In this document: positions 53,563 through 61,974 of the stretch, one piece after another
How positions within the stretch are numbered: position 1 is the stretch's first letter
Layout of the letters: every line of letters starts with the position of its first letter
Origin: Clostridia bacterium
Lineage (GTDB): Bacteria > Bacillota > Clostridia > Christensenellales > Aristaeellaceae
NCBI GenBank assembly: GCA_017544935.1
Contig: JAFYDF010000126.1
Location: 1 to 64,000, forward strand
Reading direction: 5' to 3'
Length of the DNA: 64,000 nt
Position numbers and translations under genes: made by a program
Notes under the pieces: model-generated
The model's input: only the letters and a program-made list of their open reading frames with translations
The model's database searches: none
Told to the model about the DNA's origin: nothing

Positions 53563-54312
53563 TCATATGTATAACGCAACCGCTGTGTTTGATTTCCCTT
53601 TTTTGCTCATACTTTCCACACCAATATACCTCATCCGGCCATGTCCGCGCACTGATAGCACTTCATCTGCTTTCGGCGTGTATCCATGATCCAGGCATAC
53701 TCTCCCATTTACAAACACACGGCCCGCGGTGATCAGCGTTTGGGCCTGTGTGCGGGACAGTTTGAAAACATGCGCGATCAACGCGTCAATACGCACTGAA
53801 GCAAGCTGCACAACCATCCGTTGGAGGTGAAACAATTCCCCCTGAGGCAGCTGTTCAAGCACAGAGCACCGCACATCGGTATGGCGGATCTGTGTAAGAC
53901 TGTCCGTAACAAATTGAGCAATGCGCTCTATGCAAAACAGATAAGAGCTCTTTTCCCGCACTATAATATCGCCCAATAATTCTCTTTCGAATCCCAGGCT
54001 CATCAGTGCACCAAGCACATCACGGTGCGTAAGATGCTCAGCAAAGCGAAGGCTCGCCGGCCTTATCTGGATACACGCAATGGGAAAAGGTTGCTCGTAT
54101 CCGCATTCTTCTGCACTTCCTAGCCGCAACATTACCCGTTCGCATCCATCTGCTCCGCCATACAATGTGTACGGAACACGTGGCAGAGACGGCAGTGACC
54201 GCATCAGCGCATCCTGCGCAGCGAGATCCAGAAAGCTCGTGAACATCCAGATCTGGCGCGCATCATAGCGGGCAAAAAGTTCTGCGAATCGTTTTTCCCA
54301 TTCCTTTTCCAT
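53563..54312 (-). CDS. S4-domain RNA-binding protein, YlmH-like
   Basis: A 249-residue protein resembling YlmH, an S4-domain protein of Gram-positive division clusters that rescues stalled 50S-peptidyl-tRNA complexes. The N-terminal domain contains FTSFLDLAAQDALM and GFERELLGDIIVRE. The C-terminal S4 domain reads RIDALIAHVFKLSRTQAQTL and ITAGRVFVNGRVCLDHGYTP. The start is the ATG at 54312 after GGAGAAAAC; upstream in-frame codons are unlikely. Here it is not next to sepF or divIVA, unlike the usual location. Confidence 0.88.
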   Translation of the reverse strand: MEKEWEKRFAELFARYDARQIWMFTSFLDLAAQDALMRSLPSLPRVPYTLYGGADGCERVMLRLGSAEECGYEQPFPIACIQIRPASLRFAEHLTHRDVLGALMSLGFERELLGDIIVREKSSYLFCIERIAQFVTDSLTQIRHTDVRCSVLEQLPQGELFHLQRMVVQLASVRIDALIAHVFKLSRTQAQTLITAGRVFVNGRVCLDHGYTPKADEVLSVRGHGRMRYIGVESMSKKGKSNTAVALYI

Positions 54313-54376
54313 GTTTTCTCCAATGTGGATATTGTGAATCAAAAATTATTCAAAAAATGTCATAATGTGGTTATCA

Positions 54377-55003
54377 TCAGTCTGCACGCGGCAAATTCCA
54401 TTTAAATGTGGCAGATAGAAGACGAATCGCAGTAATAGTAATCGCACCGATCAGCATGGCGTAGACCTGGCCAAGCGGTTTCCACAATACCGCGCAAAGC
54501 AATGTGCCTGCCAACGATGCGCAGGCATAGATATCCTTAACAAAGATATAAGGTGTTTCACCTGCAAGCACATCACGGAGTACGCCGCCGCCGACACCGC
54601 TGAGCACACCAACAAACACAATCAGGAAAGTTCCTGCTTCGGGTCGGGCTGTATAGGCAATGCTGACGCCAACCACGCTGAATACAGCCAGTCCAAGTGA
54701 ATCCATCACCAGCATGCCCGTCTGATATGCCATATGATTGCCTGTCAAATAGTAACGTACAGGCCGAATAAAGATAATGGCTGAAACGACTGCAGCTGTA
54801 ATTGCATAAATCGGATTTCGAAATGTTGAGGGTGGTGTGGCGCCAAGCAGCAGGTCGCGAATAATACCGCCACCTACAGAAGTGATCAACGCTAGCATAC
54901 ACACGCCGAAGATATCCATCTTTTTCCGGATAGCAAGCAGAGCACCGCTGGCGGCAAAAGCCACCGTACCAATCATCTCCAGAACAAAAACAAATGCGCC
55001 CAT
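54377..55003 (-). CDS. TRIC/UPF0126-type membrane channel protein
   Basis: A 208-residue membrane protein with about seven spans and the repeated glycine motif of the trimeric intracellular cation channel family: TSVGGGIIRDLLLGATPP and GVGGGVLRDVLAGETPY. Prokaryotic members form K+-permeable trimers, though others have been suggested to transport glycine. GGAGGAAGCT precedes the ATG at 55003. Divergent from the LysR gene, with a promoter between them. Confidence 0.9.
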   Translation of the reverse strand: MGAFVFVLEMIGTVAFAASGALLAIRKKMDIFGVCMLALITSVGGGIIRDLLLGATPPSTFRNPIYAITAAVVSAIIFIRPVRYYLTGNHMAYQTGMLVMDSLGLAVFSVVGVSIAYTARPEAGTFLIVFVGVLSGVGGGVLRDVLAGETPYIFVKDIYACASLAGTLLCAVLWKPLGQVYAMLIGAITITAIRLLSATFKWNLPRAD

Positions 55004-55032
55004 AGCTTCCTCCAAAAAAACACTTCGTTGCG

Positions 55033-55061
55033 ATAATATCACGGGTCACGCAGAATGACAA
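55033..55061 (-). promoter_or_regulatory. Promoter of the TRIC-type gene
   Basis: Minus strand: TTGTCA (55061-55056), a 17-base spacer and TATTAT (55038-55033), with an extended -10 TG. Confidence 0.75.
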
Positions 55062-55141
55062 GATATGGCAAAGGATTCTTCAGAAAAAGGAATCCAAGTC
55101 TTGCCGTCGAATATGCAAATACGGAAAGAGAGAATTTGCCT

Positions 55142-56062
55142 ATGAACACTCTGCATTTTGCTTATGCCGTCGAAGTCGAACGCTGCGGTTCCATTACACA
55201 GGCAGCTGAAAACCTGTACATGGCGCAGCCCAATCTGAGCAAAGCCATCAAAGAGCTCGAGGATACCTTGGGGTTTGCCATTTTTTCACGCACCTCAAGA
55301 GGAGTCTTCCCTACCCCCCGCGGACGCGAGTTTCTTGTCTATGCCCGTGCCGTACTTGCCCAAGTACGCAAAATGGAAGCACTCAAAGAGAATCATGACG
55401 ATACCGTCCAGCGTTTCAGTCTTATCATGCCGCACAGCGGATATGTTTCTGCGTGCTTCTCGCTTCTGATTGATTCCCTCGACAAAGACAGAGCTATGGA
55501 TATTCGTATCAAGGAAGCCGGACCTCTTCAAGCTATCAATGAGGTAGCGGACGGTCAGTTCCAGCTGGCGGTGATCAGCTGGGCGGCTTCCCAGGAGGAA
55601 ATCTTCGTCGATTATCTGCGCGAGAAAGGGCTCATGTGGCAGCCTGTCCGGGAATATGATGCTTTGCTGCTGACCTCATGCAATCATCCGCTTGCAGCTC
55701 ATGAAACCATCGCCCCTGAAGAGCTTGCATCCTATTCGGAAATAGTTTACGGCGATACATCTCTCCCGTATCAGCCGCCGCGGCGCGAAGAAACGGATAC
55801 GACGCACCTCGTAGTCTTTGATCGTCTGACGCAGTTAGAACTTCTCAGCCATGTCCAAGATGCATATACTTGGGCCTCTCCTGAGGCGGAATCTATCCTG
55901 CAGCGCTATGATCTCGTCCAGCGTTCATGTCCCGAAAGCGGCCTGCACTTTCATGATGTCCTCATCTATTCGACTGCCTATACACTGTCGCAGCTGGACT
56001 GCCGGTTCATAGATCTGCTTGATCGGGTCAAGACACGACTGGGCGGTCAACCTTCACAGTAA
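55142..56062 (+). CDS. LysR-family transcriptional regulator
   Basis: A 306-residue regulator. The N-terminal winged HTH reads TLHFAYAVEVERCGSITQAA, ENLYMAQPNLSKAIKELEDT, and FSRTSRGVFPTPRGREFL. The effector-binding domain follows, opening with RFSLIMPHSGYVSACF. The start is the ATG at 55142; the longer frame from 55055 lacks a ribosome site and would add 29 residues before the HTH. The gap to the divergent TRIC gene contains GGATTC-N11-GAATCC (55073-55095), a possible LysR-type site. Its target could be the divergent channel gene or the downstream Trp transporter; neither is shown. Confidence 0.92.
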   Translation: MNTLHFAYAVEVERCGSITQAAENLYMAQPNLSKAIKELEDTLGFAIFSRTSRGVFPTPRGREFLVYARAVLAQVRKMEALKENHDDTVQRFSLIMPHSGYVSACFSLLIDSLDKDRAMDIRIKEAGPLQAINEVADGQFQLAVISWAASQEEIFVDYLREKGLMWQPVREYDALLLTSCNHPLAAHETIAPEELASYSEIVYGDTSLPYQPPRREETDTTHLVVFDRLTQLELLSHVQDAYTWASPEAESILQRYDLVQRSCPESGLHFHDVLIYSTAYTLSQLDCRFIDLLDRVKTRLGGQPSQ

Positions 56063-56096
56063 AAATGTTTTTTGAATGTTTTTCATTCTCCCTCTA

Positions 56097-56125
56097 TTGA
56101 CAGCATCAGGACGGCATGATAATTT
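56097..56125 (+). promoter_or_regulatory. Promoter of the T-box leader
   Basis: A perfect TTGACA (56097-56102) with a -10 of TAATTT at 17-base spacing (56120-56125) or GATAAT at 15. It lies just before the T-box leader. Confidence 0.65.
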
Positions 56126-56132
56126 AAAAGCA

Positions 56133-56410
56133 CATTCATAAACCTTTGACGAAGACGAGTAATTCGTTCTCGACCCTCACAGAGAGCCGCTGATGGTGGG
56201 AATGCGGCAGGCATGCGGAACGAACGAATGGACTTCCGAGGGCGGCCGAAAGCGCGGAAGCGTAAGTAGCAGCCGACGGGGACCGTACCCGTTATCAGCG
56301 CGGCGCATATCATGTGTATGCGAAACAGAGCGCGCCTTTTATAGGCGAAACTGAGTGGCACCGCGGAAATCCCGCCTCAGTGTACGTAATCCGTACACCG
56401 AGGCGTTTTT
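56133..56410 (+). promoter_or_regulatory. T-box riboswitch, tRNA-Trp specific (UGG specifier)
   Basis: Stem I: lower helix GAAG (56151) / CTTC (56233), specifier loop with the AGTA element, upper helix TTCGTT (56163) / AACGAA (56223). The base triplet directly after AACGAA is TGG (56229-56231), the Trp codon. The distal part has AGAGAGCCGCTGATGGTGGG. The T-box itself reads GAGTGGCACCGCGG (56353-56366): TGGC would pair with the GCCA end of bacterial tRNA-Trp, whose discriminator base is G. A terminator (CGCCTC... GAGGCG then TTTTT, 56373-56410) follows. Uncharged tRNA-Trp should prevent termination and turn on the transporter. Confidence 0.92.
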
Positions 56411-56455
56411 AATTTCAAAAATCAATAATCGAAAAAATGAAAGGAAGGTATCCCC

Positions 56456-57475
56456 ATGAAAAAGCTGTTTGCAATCGTTCTTTCTCTGATCCTTATGGTA
56501 TCCGCTGTTTCCTTCGCTTGCGCTGAAGGCAAGACCTCTTACAAGATCGGCATCGCCAATCTGGTGGATGATCCTTCTCTGATCCAGATCTATGAAAACA
56601 TTGTTGCCGGTCTGCATGAACTCGAGGATAAATACCAGGTCTCTTTTGATATCCGTTACGAAAACTGCAACCTCGATTTCACCGTACTCGACCAGATTAT
56701 TGCCGATTTCATCACTGATGAAGTTGATCTGATGTTCGGTATCGCTACACCGGTTGCCAAGGCTATGTTGACCGCTACCGAAGACAATGGTATTCCCGTG
56801 GTCTTTGCAGCTGTTTCCGATCCTGTTGGATCGCAGTTGGTGGAAAGCATGGAAGTACCTGGCGGAAACGTAACAGGTTCTTCCGATGCTCTGAACACCA
56901 ATGCTATCTTTGACCTGATTTTCACCTATAAGCCTGAAGCCCAGAAGATCGCACTGCTGTACAATCCTTCCGAGGATGCTTCCACGCTGCCTATTGCAGA
57001 TGCAAAAGCACTGCTGGACAGCAAGGGCGTCAGCTACTTCGAGTATCCCGGTACCAATACTCCGGAAGTTCAGCTGGCTGTTGACGCGCTGATTCAGGAT
57101 GGTGTGGATGCCGTATTCACCCCCACCGACAATACGATCCAGGTTGCTGAGCCCGCGATTTCTGAAGCGCTGGCTGAAGCAGGCATCGCGCACTTTGCCG
57201 GAGCTGATTCCTTCGCTCTTGTTGGCGCCTTCGTCGGTTACGGCGTGGATTACGCCGAACTCGGCCGTGCCACTGCTCTGTATGCTGAAGAAATCCTGAT
57301 TGCGGGTGTTTCGCCTGCAGAACTTCCTGTCCGCACGTTTGATAACGGCAAAGCAACCGTCAACACCGACGTCTGCGAAGCACTGGGAATCACCTATGAA
57401 AACATCGCTGCAGCGTTCGAGCCCTTCTGCACAAAAGTAGAATCCATCGAGACAGGTGACAGCTTTGCCAACTGA
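56456..57475 (+). CDS. trpX: Tryptophan-type ABC transporter substrate-binding protein TrpX
   Basis: A 339-residue exported binding protein of the ABC_sub_bind (pfam04392) type, with signal peptide KLFAIVLSLILMVSAVSFAC ending near CAEGK. The fold is seen in YKIGIANLVDDPSLIQIYEN, LMFGIATPVAKAML, VVFAAVSDPVGSQLV, IALLYNPSEDAS and VDAVFTPTDNTI. TrpX is known in Firmicutes as part of a Trp-regulated transporter under T-box control; the UGG T-box immediately upstream supports tryptophan as the ligand. AAAGGAAGG precedes the ATG. It lacks a clear lipobox, so it may be secreted rather than anchored. Confidence 0.9.
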   Translation: MKKLFAIVLSLILMVSAVSFACAEGKTSYKIGIANLVDDPSLIQIYENIVAGLHELEDKYQVSFDIRYENCNLDFTVLDQIIADFITDEVDLMFGIATPVAKAMLTATEDNGIPVVFAAVSDPVGSQLVESMEVPGGNVTGSSDALNTNAIFDLIFTYKPEAQKIALLYNPSEDASTLPIADAKALLDSKGVSYFEYPGTNTPEVQLAVDALIQDGVDAVFTPTDNTIQVAEPAISEALAEAGIAHFAGADSFALVGAFVGYGVDYAELGRATALYAEEILIAGVSPAELPVRTFDNGKATVNTDVCEALGITYENIAAAFEPFCTKVESIETGDSFAN

Positions 57476-57484
57476 CACACCTTG

Positions 57485-57508
57485 CGGCAGGAGGCTGTCC
57501 TCCTGCCG
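57485..57508 (+). other. Intercistronic hairpin between trpX and trpY
   Basis: CGGCAGGAGG and CCTCCTGCCG pair perfectly around CTGT with no T tract. As with the oppA-oppB hairpin, it may keep the binding-protein message in excess. Confidence 0.75.
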
Positions 57509-57541
57509 AAGTTCCCTTAATAAAACTTTTCGGAGCGCTTT

Positions 57542-58480
57542 ATGAGTCTTGACAAAATCCTATCCCTCATGCAGACATCACTGGAACTGGGCCTGATCAG
57601 TTCACTGACGGTACTGGCCTTGTTTCTCAGTTATTCCATGTTGAATGTATGCGACCTGTCCACCGACGGCTGTTACACATTGGGTGCGGCCGTCGGTACG
57701 CTTGTTGCTCTTTCCGGTCATCCCTGGCTGTCACTCCCTGCAGCAATGTTGGCAGGCGTGATCAGCGGTGGTGTGACTGCTGTACTGCAGACACGCATGG
57801 GCGTTCAGAGTCTGCTTGCCGGTATCGTCGTCAACACAGCCCTGTATTCTGTCAATCTGCTGCTGACCGGCAATAAGGCACAGCTCTCGCTCAACAAGAC
57901 AACAACTGTCTTCACTATTGCCAAGGAAGGTTTCAAAGGCACCGTACTAGGTGACCAGTATAAACTGATCGTGCTGCTGATTGTCGTTGTGCTGATCATC
58001 GTGTTCCTGAGCCTGTTCCTGCGCACACGTCTGGGATTATCCATTCGTGCGACCGGCAGTAATGCTGACATGGTGCGCTCCTCTTCCATCAATCCGATCT
58101 TCACCACAACTGTCGGCCTGTGTGTATCCAATTCATTCACCGCACTGTCCGGATGCCTGATGGCACAGCAGCAGAAATCGTTTGATATCAACATGGCCAG
58201 CAGCGGTGTGCTTACAGTCTCTCTGGCTTCGCTGCTGATTGGCGGCGTCTTCTTTGGCCGCAACAAAAGCATTCCGCTGCGCGCTATCGGTGCAGTCCTC
58301 GGCGCCTTCATTTTCCGCCTGGTCTATGCGCTGGCGCTGCGGCTGCACATGCCTGCATTCATGCTGAAAGCCGTTTCCGCCATCATCGTGATCCTCGCTA
58401 TTTCAGGTCCTTACCTGAAGACACAGCTGGGTTTGCTGCGCCGCCGTCGCTGCGCTGCCCGCGGAGAGGAGGCGAGCTGA
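57542..58480 (+). CDS. trpY: Tryptophan-type ABC transporter permease TrpY
   Basis: A 312-residue membrane permease of the branched-chain (BPD_transp_2) fold with about eight spans and the characteristic SLASLLIGGVFFGRNKS end region, plus RTRLGLSIRATGSNADMVRS. It partners the TrpX binding protein and TrpZ ATPase. The C-terminus is basic (LLRRRRCAARGEEAS). It overlaps the ATPase gene by one base (TGATG). Its expression follows the T-box through the polycistronic message. Confidence 0.9.
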   Translation: MSLDKILSLMQTSLELGLISSLTVLALFLSYSMLNVCDLSTDGCYTLGAAVGTLVALSGHPWLSLPAAMLAGVISGGVTAVLQTRMGVQSLLAGIVVNTALYSVNLLLTGNKAQLSLNKTTTVFTIAKEGFKGTVLGDQYKLIVLLIVVVLIIVFLSLFLRTRLGLSIRATGSNADMVRSSSINPIFTTTVGLCVSNSFTALSGCLMAQQQKSFDINMASSGVLTVSLASLLIGGVFFGRNKSIPLRAIGAVLGAFIFRLVYALALRLHMPAFMLKAVSAIIVILAISGPYLKTQLGLLRRRRCAARGEEAS

Positions 58481-59268
58481 TGCTTAAACTTCAGAATGTC
58501 AGCAAGACTTTCCATCCCGGCACACCGGATGCACGTCTGGCACTTGACCGTGTGAACCTTCACGTTAAAGCAGGCGATTTCATCAGCATCATCGGCGCTA
58601 ACGGTGCCGGTAAATCCACACTGTTCAATGCGATCTGTGGAAGCTTTTTCACCGATGAAGGCGCCATCTTCCTGGACGGCAGGAATATTACAATGCTCCC
58701 TGAGCACAAACGAGCACGCATGATCGGACGTCTGTTTCAGGATCCAATGCGCGGAAGTGCGCCGGACATGAGTATTGAGGAAAACCTGGCACTTGCCGCC
58801 GGCCGCGGCGGCTGGTTCTCCCATATCACGGCTGCCGACCGCCGAGCTTTCCGCGAGCGTCTCAGTCTCTTGGGCATGGGGCTTGAAGACCGGATGCGCC
58901 AGCCTGTCGGCCTGCTCTCCGGCGGTCAGCGTCAGGCGCTGACTCTGCTGATGGCCACCTATAATACGCCTAAACTGCTCCTTCTGGATGAACACACTGC
59001 TGCGCTCGATCCCGGCACAGCGGAAAAAGTCCTGGCCCTGACCCGCAGCATCGTTGAAGAAGGACACATCACCTGTCTCATGATCACTCATAACATGCAG
59101 TCTGCCCTGGATCTTGGCAACCGCACGCTGATGATGGACCGTGGCCGGATCATTTATGATGTAACAGGCGAGGAACGTGCCGGACTGACCGTAAAAGACC
59201 TGACAGATAAATTCCGTCAGGCCAGCGGCCGCGTATTGGATAACGACCGTATGCTTCTCGAAAACTGA
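58480..59268 (+). CDS. trpZ: Tryptophan-type ABC transporter ATPase TrpZ
   Basis: A 262-residue cytoplasmic ATPase with Walker A GANGAGKST, Q-loop GRLFQDPMRG, signature LSGGQRQALTLLMA, Walker B LLLLDEHTAALDP and the H-loop MITHNM. It energises the TrpXY transporter. In the DEHTAALDP segment the residue after the catalytic Glu is His instead of the usual Pro; this variant is common in the trpZ/YufO-like group. The operon ends at the terminator at 59282. Confidence 0.93.
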   Translation: MLKLQNVSKTFHPGTPDARLALDRVNLHVKAGDFISIIGANGAGKSTLFNAICGSFFTDEGAIFLDGRNITMLPEHKRARMIGRLFQDPMRGSAPDMSIEENLALAAGRGGWFSHITAADRRAFRERLSLLGMGLEDRMRQPVGLLSGGQRQALTLLMATYNTPKLLLLDEHTAALDPGTAEKVLALTRSIVEEGHITCLMITHNMQSALDLGNRTLMMDRGRIIYDVTGEERAGLTVKDLTDKFRQASGRVLDNDRMLLEN

Positions 59269-59281
59269 ACCGAATATTTTA

Positions 59282-59340
59282 CTCCCCCTGAAGCTTACTG
59301 GATTGTGTTTTTCCAGTGTCTGCTTCAGGGGGAGCGTTTC
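59282..59340. terminator. Strong intrinsic terminator
   Basis: CTCCCCCTGAAGC pairs perfectly with GCTTCAGGGGGAG, enclosing a smaller ACTGGA / TCCAGT hairpin, followed by CGTTTC. It lies between the convergent trpXYZ and aroK. Confidence 0.85.
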
Positions 59341-59354
59341 ATATCTGTTGTGTA

Positions 59355-59864
59355 TTATTTCAGGCTTTCTATCATCTGTGTCAGTGTCTGAAGGCCTACT
59401 GCAAACCCATGTGAGTTGTCCAGCCGGTAATCGGCACAGGCGCGGTAATACCCGATACGTTCATTATACTGATCGATCACATTCTCATGAGAGCCGCCTA
59501 TGAGTGTAGGCCGGCGTTCCATTTTTATATCGCTGAGTATCTGATCCAGCGGACGATCCACATGGATGATAATGCCAAGGTTCTGCATAAGCTGGACATT
59601 TTCCTGTACGGTGGGCAGACCTCCGCCTGTGGATACTACACAGGGTGGTTTCCCGACCAGTTCCATGAGTACGCCCGATTCAGCATTGCGGAAAAACGCT
59701 TCGCCGAAGCTTTGGAATATCTCAATCACCGACATGCCCATGATCTCGCTCACACGCTGGTCAGTGTCAATAAATGGCAGATTAAGATTGGTCGCCAAAC
59801 GCCGCCCCAGGCTGGTTTTGCCTGCGCCGGCCATACCAACAAGAAAGATGTGCATGTCTACCAT
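59355..59864 (-). CDS. aroK: Shikimate kinase
   Basis: A 169-residue P-loop kinase that phosphorylates shikimate in the aromatic amino acid pathway. Walker A LVGMAGAGKTSLGRRLA, the substrate-binding FIDTDQRVSEIMG and RNAES, the lid region and VVSTGGGLP (Walker B-like GGG) are all in place. ERRPTL gives the lid Arg. The start is placed at the ATG at 59864; a TTG at 59873 sits too close to GGAGG and an ATG at 59855 is also possible. It lies next to the tryptophan transporter but is transcribed in the opposite direction. Confidence 0.93.
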   Translation of the reverse strand: MVDMHIFLVGMAGAGKTSLGRRLATNLNLPFIDTDQRVSEIMGMSVIEIFQSFGEAFFRNAESGVLMELVGKPPCVVSTGGGLPTVQENVQLMQNLGIIIHVDRPLDQILSDIKMERRPTLIGGSHENVIDQYNERIGYYRACADYRLDNSHGFAVGLQTLTQMIESLK

Positions 59865-59894
59865 CGTATGCAATGCCTCCCCGAGTTTGCTGAA

Positions 59895-59923
59895 AGCATA
59901 TCATAAAAACGCCATAAATGCAA
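59895..59923 (-). promoter_or_regulatory. Promoter of aroK
   Basis: Minus strand: TTGCAT (59923-59918), a 17-base spacer and TATGCT (59900-59895) with an extended -10 TG, 30 bases before the start. Confidence 0.65.
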
Positions 59924-59971
59924 ATCTTTTCCGCAACCTTTGGTCATAAAAATCTGTATAAAAAGAGAAAA

Positions 59972-59999
59972 GGGAGAGCGCTTCATTCAGCGTTCTCCC
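59972..59999 (-). terminator. Intrinsic terminator of the BadF-type kinase gene
   Basis: On the minus strand GGGAGAACGCT and AGCGCTCTCCC pair with one mismatch, followed by TTTTCTCTTTTT. Confidence 0.85.
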
Positions 60000-60011
60000 C
60001 GTCATTATTTT

Positions 60012-60968
60012 TTACCACGCCGCGCGCTGTACAGGATGGCGGATATATGTCTCCATGAAACGGGCACGGAAATCATCCTGTACCTCGTCACCATTCAGCC
60101 AAACTGCTTCCAAAGCAGAGCCATATACTGCCGGCACTTCCAGCTGTATCAGCTCGCATCCCTGAGGCGCACGCTTGCGTACCGCTGCAGCATACTCGGG
60201 ATGATTCATGAAAATGCCGCCGCCCATGACGCCGCGGAAGGGCTTGCCCATATGCCGATAAGCTGCCTCCATCGCCTCAGCATAATAATCAACGCCGTCA
60301 TTGAAAATCTTTTCGGCGACCGCATCACCCTGTGCGCGAGCCGCAAACACTGTGTGGGCAAAGGAGGAAATATAAGCACGTCCGCCTGAATAAATAACCG
60401 GCAGATGCTCCTGAACGGTTTCACCGATTTCCTTTTCAACAATCTCCGTCAGCAGGGTCTTCGGTCCACGGCCATCACGCTCACGTTGCGCAGCGATCAG
60501 AGCCTGCTGTCCCAGGACATATCCGCTGCCGCCCGTATCCAGCATATATCCGCTGCTGCCGATAAAGAAACGATGCTTGCCGGCTTCCCTCACGCAGCAA
60601 TACGAGCCGGTACCGGAGATCACACAAACGCCATCTTCCTTACCTAGAACAGCTGCCATTACACTACTGACGACATTGTCCAGATGACAGCGTACACCGC
60701 CAGCATGGCGGGCAACCCGCTTCTCAATTTCAGGATAGTAATAGACAACGGAAACACTGCCGAAAACAGCGCTGAGCTTTCCGCCAGCGGGGATATGATT
60801 CTTCAGCGAATCAACCGCCGCGCAGAGACGGTCGCTGGCTTCCACAGGGCCGATGTCCAAAGCATTGGCACCGCGGCCGAACTCACGCGCACAAACGTTG
60901 CCTGTCCCGTCAAAGAGGACACAATCCGTCTTGTTACCGCCGGCGTCGATTGCGATATAGTATTTCAT
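60012..60968 (-). CDS. BadF/BadG-family ATPase, N-acetylglucosamine kinase-like
   Basis: A 318-residue ASKHA-fold protein. The phosphate-1 motif AIDAGGNKTDCVLFD starts the protein, and phosphate-2 SGTGSYCCV and a later GVMGGGIF are typical. Family members phosphorylate N-acetylglucosamine or, in other subfamilies, act as activators of dehydratases. The sugar-kinase version is more likely because the iron-sulfur cysteines of dehydratase activators are not evident. It has its own perfect promoter, downstream of deoR. The substrate is not established. Confidence 0.85.
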   Translation of the reverse strand: MKYYIAIDAGGNKTDCVLFDGTGNVCAREFGRGANALDIGPVEASDRLCAAVDSLKNHIPAGGKLSAVFGSVSVVYYYPEIEKRVARHAGGVRCHLDNVVSSVMAAVLGKEDGVCVISGTGSYCCVREAGKHRFFIGSSGYMLDTGGSGYVLGQQALIAAQRERDGRGPKTLLTEIVEKEIGETVQEHLPVIYSGGRAYISSFAHTVFAARAQGDAVAEKIFNDGVDYYAEAMEAAYRHMGKPFRGVMGGGIFMNHPEYAAAVRKRAPQGCELIQLEVPAVYGSALEAVWLNGDEVQDDFRARFMETYIRHPVQRAAW

Positions 60969-61019
60969 ACTTCCCCTCCATATTTGCTCCGCCTTCGGAG
61001 CGCTTGTTGCTATAGGTCA

Positions 61020-61048
61020 ATAATATGCCATCCATTCTATTTTGTCAA
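61020..61048 (-). promoter_or_regulatory. Promoter of the BadF-type kinase gene
   Basis: Minus strand: perfect TTGACA (61048-61043), a 17-base spacer and TATTAT (61025-61020). An 8-base tandem repeat GAAAGATC x2 (61062-61077) lies upstream of the -35 and a hairpin GCTCCG / CGGAGC (60986-61001) in the leader. Confidence 0.8.
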
Positions 61049-61087
61049 GGCACTAGATAACGAAAGATCGAAAGATCATACTGTTTG

Positions 61088-61849
61088 TCATTCACCGCGC
61101 CAGATGCGGGGAGTATGCCCTTTTTCATCCGGTGTACTGAAGGCATCCGGTACCGGCTGATCACAGATAATATCGTCCATTTCATTAACGCGGCCGATCA
61201 CATAGAAATAGTCGCGGCCGATCTTGTTACCCGCAGCCATGAACACACGCCGTTTAGCATGTTGGAAAATAAGCTGGCGCAGCTGTGCCTCTTCCACGGA
61301 CGAATCAGTCATGCGCCCGTCCTCAGTCACGCCCCGGCATGAAAAGAAGAATATATCCGCATTCAGCCGTCGGATCAGTTCCTGTGCATGCTCACCGATC
61401 ATCGAGTAGCTGTTGTCGATCATCAGACCACCGGTCAGATATGTTTTGATATGCCTTTCCCCCAAAGCCATGGCAGTCTTGAGCCCGCTGGTGATGGCCA
61501 CGACATTCTTGAACTCTTTCAGGTATGGAATCATGCTGTATACAGTGCTTGATGCATCCAGTACGATTACGTCGTTCTCCTGCACCAGTGCTGCCGCAGC
61601 GCGTCCGATACGCTGCTTGGCCTCCATCGCTTCCGTCTCACGCATCTGCAACGGAACATCGCGGTTTCCGCCTACCAGCACGGCTCCACCATATACACGC
61701 CGCACTACGCCTTCCTTTTCCAGCGCATTCAGATCGCGTCGCACGGTCGCCTCACTGACAAACAGCCGTTTTGCAATCTCATTCACTGAGATCATGCGTC
61801 CGCCGCGCAGCAGACGGATAATCTGCTCATGCCGTTCTTCCTCAAACAT
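61088..61849 (-). CDS. DeoR-family transcriptional regulator
   Basis: A 253-residue repressor. The N-terminal HTH is clear: RHEQIIRLLRGGRMISVNEI, AKRLFVSEATVRRDLNAL. The C-terminal sugar-phosphate-sensing DeoR domain follows (DVIVLDASSTVYSMIPYL, VVAITSGLKTAMAL, TYLTGGLM, and ADIFFFSCRGVTEDGRMTDS). Such repressors usually sense phosphorylated sugars. It is divergent from the glycerol-1-phosphate dehydrogenase and upstream of the BadF-type kinase, so it may control both. A 20-base-spaced direct repeat is found between the divergent promoters. Confidence 0.93.
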   Translation of the reverse strand: MFEEERHEQIIRLLRGGRMISVNEIAKRLFVSEATVRRDLNALEKEGVVRRVYGGAVLVGGNRDVPLQMRETEAMEAKQRIGRAAAALVQENDVIVLDASSTVYSMIPYLKEFKNVVAITSGLKTAMALGERHIKTYLTGGLMIDNSYSMIGEHAQELIRRLNADIFFFSCRGVTEDGRMTDSSVEEAQLRQLIFQHAKRRVFMAAGNKIGRDYFYVIGRVNEMDDIICDQPVPDAFSTPDEKGHTPRIWRGE

Positions 61850-61876
61850 GAATGATATTCACCTTCTCTCTCTTTC

Positions 61877-61905
61877 ATTATACGGTCTTCTGCCAAGAAA
61901 CGCAA
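61877..61905 (-). promoter_or_regulatory. Promoter of the deoR gene
   Basis: Minus strand: TTGCGT (61905-61900), a 17-base spacer and a perfect TATAAT (61882-61877). Confidence 0.75.
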
Positions 61906-61907
61906 TT

Positions 61908-61940
61908 CATTTCTGATCATCTTTGTTCATTTGTGAGCAT
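61908..61940. promoter_or_regulatory. DeoR-type operator candidate (two direct repeats)
   Basis: CATTTCTGATCAT (61908-61920) and CATTTGTGAGCAT (61928-61940) match at 11 of 13 positions and are exactly 20 bases apart, two helical turns. They lie between the deoR promoter and the divergent dehydrogenase promoter, where a DeoR repressor would be expected to bind. Confidence 0.65.
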
Positions 61941-61974
61941 TTTTACGTACATGTCGCCAATCTTCCGCCGCAGA

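Noticed and set aside
56339-57478. A 379-codon minus-strand frame opposite trpX
   Set aside because: It runs through trpX and the T-box terminator, so it cannot be a real gene alongside those features.
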